Part shown: positions 59,230-64,000 of the stretch, piece by piece
How positions within the stretch are numbered: position 1 is the first letter of the stretch
Layout: every line of letters starts with the position of its first letter
Program-made: the position numbers and the translations under genes
The notes under the pieces: model-generated
Told to the model about the DNA's origin: nothing
The model's database searches: none
What the model saw: only the letters and a program-made list of their open reading frames with translations
Assembly: GCA_051453625.1 (NCBI GenBank)
Contig: JBOZIK010000001.1
Location: 233,335,360-233,399,359, forward strand
Source of the DNA: Welwitschia mirabilis
Taxonomy: Eukaryota; Gnetophyta; Gnetopsida; Welwitschiales
DNA length: 64,000 nt
Direction: 5' to 3'

Positions 59230-59234
59230 GGGAA
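59230..59234. repeat. Target site duplication of element D, right copy (GGGAA)
   Basis: Identical to the five bases before the 5' LTR. Confidence 0.9.
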
Positions 59235-60100
59235 ATTCTCTTTTTAAAAGCATGATTAGTGTGATTATTGAGATAGACCTTGATACTAATAACTTCATCT
59301 TATAAGTAGGAATCACATCCATTAAAGTACATCATTGGATGTGCCATATCCAAGCTAATCCAAATAAAGTATTTATGGAAAATGCCTTTTAAAGTAAGAA
59401 AGTCCTTTAGCTAATGTATGTTTTGTACTATTATCAGAATGGAAACTCTTAATATTATTACTAATTTCTTTTTTCATTTTTTTCTTTTGAAAATCTCAAA
59501 AATATTCAATGGAAAAAAATTTGAATTTTATAAAATATACCCTAGTCATATGTAGAAAATCATTTATGAAGGATATGAAGTAACAGTAGCCTTAATGTAT
59601 AGGAACTAGCAAGGACTATATAGATCACTATAAATGAGTAGAATATTTTCATCAACACATCACTTATTAGTAGAAAAGTGTTATCATGTTGCTTTACCCA
59701 TTATAAATGCTTCACATTTAAGAAAATCATGTAAAATTAAGAGGATAACCCAATGTCTATTTTCACTTATTAAAGTCAATGAACAGCAACTCAAATAGCC
59801 CAAGCAAGTATGTCATGAAAGTAATGGAGAGATTTATTCTTATCAAACATGGCATGTAATTTGCACATACCCATCCATATAGCTCTTCATGAAAAGATTA
59901 TAAGAAGCATTAAAAATGTTAATGAAATCCTTTTTCATACTGATAAAGTCATATTTCCTGATTAATGTCAAAATAAAAATAAGATTTAACCTTAAAGAAG
60001 GAATATATAAAAGGTAAGAGAGCATTCACTATGAGAGAGAAGGCAAGTAAAAGTTGACTATGCCATAACCTTCCATGAGAGGAGTTCTATTTGCCAAGTA
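59235..60100 (-). pseudogene. Integrase and pre-integrase part of element G
   Basis: On the minus strand the pre-integrase domain is open at 59843-60025 with LSYLLYIPSLRLNLIFILTL (family L.DVLYVPSLR.NLISVS). Then come CEAFIMGKAT (family C..C..GK), IYSDLYSP with the first catalytic Asp (family IHSDVCGP), and FHSDN with the second (family LRSDNGGEF). Element D interrupts the domain further on. Stops are present between blocks. Confidence 0.8.
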
Positions 60101-61240
60101 AACTTGACTAAAAAATACTCAACTTTCAATTGCACTAATATCTAAAATTTAAAATTCATCATGAGATATGTTTTCACTCATATGTACTATGAAATTCAAG
60201 TTAACTCTCATCTATATTAGTGTGTGTTTTCTACAAGTAGTGTGATTTACAGGTTTTACCTGACTTTGGAACATAGCATTTGACATTATTTAGAGAACCA
60301 CAGTTATTAGAAACTATACTAGAAACTATATTTACTTTGATTTGTTTGCAAGAAATCTAATAATAATTTGTAGTATGACCTTGTCTTTTGCATCATGAAC
60401 ATGGATATGTATTCTTCTTTAAAGCAACATTATTCTAATGTTATTTCATCTTTCATTAAGATTGAGGACATTGAAAAGTTGGAGCTATTTATTATTTCTA
60501 AGAATCTTTACTCTTATCAGGATGTTTGATATTAGAAGGATGTTTATTTGAAAACTATTTTTTAGAATGGAATCCACTATGAGGATGTCATACTTTGAAT
60601 GTAGCATTAGAAGAGGATGTACCAAAAAAGTTGAATTATACTTCAATATCTATAAGGTCCTTGCTAAGTATATCAAAATTTATCTATAGTAGTTATTAAC
60701 TATTATGCAGTGACATGATTTACCTACATAAAGGTGGATCCTTCAAACAACATCTAATCAAGTTAATGTAATGTATGCATAATTAATTCTATGAATTAAA
60801 TTCAGCAATCTTCACTCGATACCAGTCATTTGTGCAATTAACTATCACATATTTCCTTTCTTATAATGCAAGGTTTTCATGCTTGTGATGAGATTGATAA
60901 GCACCAAGTCATTCTTGAAATAGAATGTATTTTATAATTTGATAAAGATGGTGTAACTAGTCTTACTATGATCTATCAACTTCTGATGCTATGAAGCCAT
61001 GTACTTTCTCATAATCTTTATTAACTTATTATTAATGGACTTCCAAGCATCTTCCTCCTCTAGAGGTTGAAGATGAACATATGATTTCTTAAACAAATTA
61101 GTGTTAAAACCATGTATGCACAATTTTATCTATGAAATATGTAGGTTAATCTTCCTAACTCTAACCATTAGGGAGAGTGACTTTGATATTAGCCATGATT
61201 CTAAATGTTAAAACTAGTATAAATGAGTCTAATAACATTT
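60101..61240 (-). pseudogene. gag and protease region of element G
   Basis: Near 60360-60425 a zinc knuckle reads CS.CKRQGHTTNYY, the family CX2CX4HX4C with the last Cys changed to Tyr. Near 60900-61050 one frame gives EEEDAWKSINNKLIKIMRKY followed by TSYTIFIKL and FYFKNDLVLINLI, matching the W...D..A...I...... and A...W..L...Y......L...L pattern of copia gag. The probable start, MANIKVTLPNG, is at about 61196. The protease active site (expected near 60200) could not be read. Confidence 0.65.
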
Positions 61241-62529
61241 GAAACTTACCCTCTGAGGTTGCCATAGTTGAAGTAATTAGAAAAGGAAATGACAAGTTAT
61301 GAGGTAGAGTATATTTTTAGGGGCATCTTACTCAAATCCACAACTAAATAATGGATCTATCCTTCATACAACTAACACTCATCAACTCTAGAACGAAAAT
61401 TATGATAGATTAAGGCAATGGTATAGTCAATCTGAAGAGTAATCTCATCCATATTTACAAGTTCAAAACAATCCTCCTTCTCTTATTTGTGTTTGATGAA
61501 AATTTGGTTAGAAGGTTGACAGTGCTATCAGTAAAAGCTCACAAAGATGGAAAGCATGGAGTAAGAAAGTTAATTGTAAGGGCGCCACAGAAAAGAACAT
61601 AGCACTAGGAGCTATGGCTAAATCGACAATAGCAGGAATACAAAGAAGCATACGTGTTAAGTGTGGGAACTCCAGAACGTAGGTGATGCCACTACTACTT
61701 ATTCCATAATATTCTCAAAAATGTAGAATTATAGGCTAATGATGCTACAAAAATTGGCTGATAAAACTATAAACAAGGCTACGATTGCAGGCAGGGTGGT
61801 GGTTGTATTCGCGGTGATAATGGCTGAAATTACAGCATGTAAAATACTAGGCACACTAATCGACCGAATTCGCTGGGACAGCACACAGCCTGAAATTCGA
61901 AAGTGTGCTGTTGATTGCTGCAGTGGCAAACATAAGACTAAAACAACTCTTTCGATGGAAGTAACATATTGGTCTACTATGCAAAAGATGTGCAAATGAA
62001 AGAAAAGCAGATCACTTGTGAATAAGAAGGTTTTACGCGATGTCCATTACAGAACTCCACCATGAACAACCAATCGTTTATGTGGCTACAACAGCACCTT
62101 CGTCGGATCTTCTGCAATATTTTTGGTTCTTCTTTAATGTTCTAAACCAACAATGCAACTAAACGCAGCATTAAGAATAAAATATCAGGGCCAGCAGTGG
62201 ACAGCATCGATAGTGGAAGCAACAGTAGTACACAGCGCAAAAAATGCATGATTGAAGAAGCTTGAAGAAGACAGCATGCTGTAAATAGCTTAAACAAAGC
62301 AAAAATAAAAGCATCTTCAAAATTTGCCACTAAACTTTATTTTTCTTTTAGAAGGCACTCAAATAAGGCTTAAACAAAACTCAAATAAAGCATAGTAGGG
62401 TAAACTATACTTAAAAACATAAATAACACTTTAAAAAAAATGTATGCAAGTCTTAAGTGTAAGAAACAGATCTAGTGGAAATCCAAATCCATGACATGGA
62501 AAGGCATGCAAAGGGAGCAATAAGCCACC
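61241..62529 (-). other. 5' non-coding region of element G with CpG-retaining island
   Basis: About 1.3 kb between the gag start and the right terminal repeat. No primer site is clear; TGTTATTAGACT at 61226-61237 (minus) is a poor match to the tRNA-iMet site, and if real the LTR would include this whole region. Its middle part is unusually rich in CpG. Short frames on both strands (61739-61999 plus, 61729-61995 minus, 62142-62330 minus) have no recognised family. Confidence 0.45.
61583..62236. other. CpG-retaining island
   Basis: Hand count: 20 CpG in about 650 bp, against none in 60001-60720. The base composition is also less AT-rich than the neighbours. Origin unknown: a younger insertion, a captured host fragment or an unmethylated part of the element's regulatory region. 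Confidence 0.7.
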
Positions 62530-62709
62530 AAAGTGTCAAAACCCCTTGAGAAAAAAGAGCAAGAAAACCTTAGCCTCAGATTTCCCAAAAAATGATTTTA
62601 TTTTTCCTTTTATTTTGACATCATAGCTTTGCCTAAGCACACCCAACTAGGCTTCCACTAGACATTTTACTTTTCTTTAAGTGTAGTACCACAATGCAAC
62701 TTATTAGTG
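62530..62709 (-). repeat. Right terminal repeat of element G
   Basis: Homologous to 48728-48919; its outer end falls where the integrase of element F resumes. Confidence 0.5.
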
Positions 62710-64000
62710 CTCTAGAAAAAGTGTGCTAACTTAGTTTCTTTATCAATTATAACCATGACTAATTCATTACCTCTTTGAGTTTTTAGAAGTTCTAAGATAA
62801 AATCCATGTAAATCACATTCTATTTATACTTTAGAATATCATGGGAATAAAGTAATCCTGCTCGATTCCTATACTATGCTTTAACTTACTAAAAATTTAA
62901 ATACTTTGACACAAATTTTGATATATCTTTCTTCATTTCTAGCCATCAAAATTTTTATTCCATGTTTTGACACGTTTTAATTCCTCTAAGATGACCTTAC
63001 ACTAATGGATTATGAAATTCAAACATTAGTTTATGCCTAATTTTATCTACATTGAGAACCCAAAACCTTCCCTTGAATTAATAATATCATTTGAATCAAT
63101 TTTCATTCTCATTTTGAAACTTTAAAATAATAGTAGGTTAAGATAACCACATTTACTAAAAGCATTTACAACTTTATTCTTTTTTCTTATGTGATATAAA
63201 ATTGCAAGATCAAAATTGGAAAGAAATTTCCTCCATCTTATTTGCCTAAGGTTAAAGTTTAATTGAGTGAAAAGGTGCTTTAAACTTTTATGATCAATTT
63301 AAACTTGAAATTTAACACCATAAAGATAATGTTTTCATAGCTTTAAAGCAAATATTACTATAGCTAATTCGATATTATGAATAAGGTAACTTCTCTTATA
63401 TGTCTTAAGTTATCTTAATCCATAAGATATGACTCTTTTATCTTGTTCAAGAACAGTCCCAAAACCTTCTTTTAATGCATCAATCTAGACTGAAAGGGTT
63501 TTAGAATTATTTGGAACTACTGAAACTAGAGCACTAGTCAAACACTTTTTAAGATATTTAAGGGATTACTGACTTTTTTTATTTAGTTAAAGTTTTTATT
63601 TTTTATTAAAGGAGTTATTAAGGAAGAAGTTATCTTAGAAAAATTAAAGATGAATCAATAATAGTACCCTATAAGGCCAGGAAAAATTCTAAATTTACTA
63701 ACATTTGTAGGTGCTATCCATTCTATAATTAGTATAACTTTATTTGGATTAACTAAAATACTATCTTTAAATACCACATAACTTAAAAATTAGATGGATT
63801 TCTTCCAAAAAGGAATATCTCTTTAGAGTATCATATAATTGATGATTCTCTAGGGTTTACAATACTATTTTCAAGTGTTTCACATATTCTTTATAAGATT
63901 TAAATACAATGAAAATATCATAAATAAAATAGAATTACAAAGGAATCAAGATATGCTGAGAAGATGTGATTTCTAATAATTATGAATATGGTAGAGGCAT
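62710..64000 (-). pseudogene. RT thumb, RNase H and integrase start of element F
   Basis: From the right edge leftwards: a degraded palm and connection with VNPNKVILIIEWIAPTNVSK (family VDP.KIEAV..W..PT.VSE), then FPGLIGYYY (family FLGL.GYYRRF), a decayed RNase H start, YLYGVKFQV, IDHKSLKHLFTQL and RQIRWRKFLSNFDLAILY (family TDHKSLKYLFTQ and LRQRRWLE.L.DYD). Integrase begins with AGLLYSHDILKYK, YMDFILELLKTQRGNELVMV and IIDKETKLAHF (family MDF..GLPRT..G.D...V.VDRLTKSAHF, Asp of MDF kept). The wording is that of Del/Tekay chromoviruses. It breaks off after AHF, where element G begins. Confidence 0.88.

Larger units (their letters stand above)
48728..62709 (-). mobile_element. Element G: Ty1/copia retrotransposon inserted in F and hosting D
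   Basis: Copia coding remnants on the minus strand lie on both sides of element D: RT start and integrase end to the left (49276-50104), integrase, protease and gag to the right (59235-61240). Direct repeats of about 180-190 bp at both outer ends coincide with the breaks in element F. Flanks TAGGA and TAGAA may be a decayed target duplication. Most of RT and all RNase H are missing. Confidence 0.65.
37646..64000 (-). mobile_element. Element F: Del/Tekay-like chromovirus, split by nested insertions
   Basis: Minus-strand pieces fit end to end as one polyprotein: RT thumb, RNase H and integrase start at the right (62710-64000), integrase middle and C-terminal part (48096-48727), then integrase tail and chromodomain (37646-38028) and a 3' LTR to the left. 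The break points fall inside integrase and match the ends of elements G and E. Its 5' part lies beyond the right edge. Confidence 0.82.

Noticed and set aside
61739-61999. Overlapping frames on both strands in the CpG island as a possible new gene
   Set aside because: Short, on both strands, and no motif or start context; the absence of stops follows from the higher GC content.

Overview
The window looks like nuclear heterochromatin from a flowering plant, probably a eudicot; the species cannot be named from it. It is very AT-rich and nearly free of CpG. No intact host gene is visible. Almost everything that can be read is decayed transposable-element sequence: Ty3/gypsy elements (Athila-like, Tat/Athila-like, CRM/Reina-like and Del/Tekay-like), Ty1/copia elements and L1-type LINE pieces. 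Their reading frames are broken by stops and frameshifts, many of them the C-to-T and G-to-A changes expected from deamination of methylated cytosine. No tRNA, rRNA, CRISPR array or bacterial-type operon was seen.

Layout. Element A (1-6815, minus) is an Athila-like gypsy element with reverse transcriptase, protease and gag remnants, a decayed tRNA-Asp primer site and a 5' LTR; it abuts a second LTR fragment (6816-7053). Two L1 fragments follow (about 7.6 kb and 9.9-10.3 kb, plus), then AT-rich DNA. Element B (12846-19127, minus) is a chromovirus-type gypsy element with two LTRs, gag, RT and integrase; it lost part of RT and RNase H, and carries LTR-like segment H. 19.1-23.7 kb is mostly unassigned. 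Element C (23725-34643, plus) is a large Athila/Tat-like gypsy element with gag, protease, RT, RNase H and integrase in order and a long 3' region holding palindromic tandem repeats.

The right half is nested. Element F, a Del/Tekay-like chromovirus on the minus strand, runs from its 3' LTR (right edge near 37645) past the window end. It is split by copia element E (38029 to about 48095, minus, Sirevirus-like, with extra coding sequence after pol) and by copia element G (about 48728-62709, minus). G is itself split by element D (50110-59229, plus), bounded by a perfect 5-bp target duplication, GGGAA. F is therefore oldest and D is younger than G. D shares LTR ends, primer site and leader with element A, yet no gag-pol could be recognised inside it, so D is probably a non-autonomous partner of the A family.

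I found no convincing new biological system. The signals most worth a second look are a CpG-retaining island (about 61583-62236) in CpG-free surroundings; a repeated roughly 40-bp dyad motif in the Athila-like LTRs and leaders; the unrecognised reading frame of element D; the 3' palindromic repeats of C; and the fact that all five assembly gaps are flanked by duplicated sequence, which raises doubts about the local assembly.
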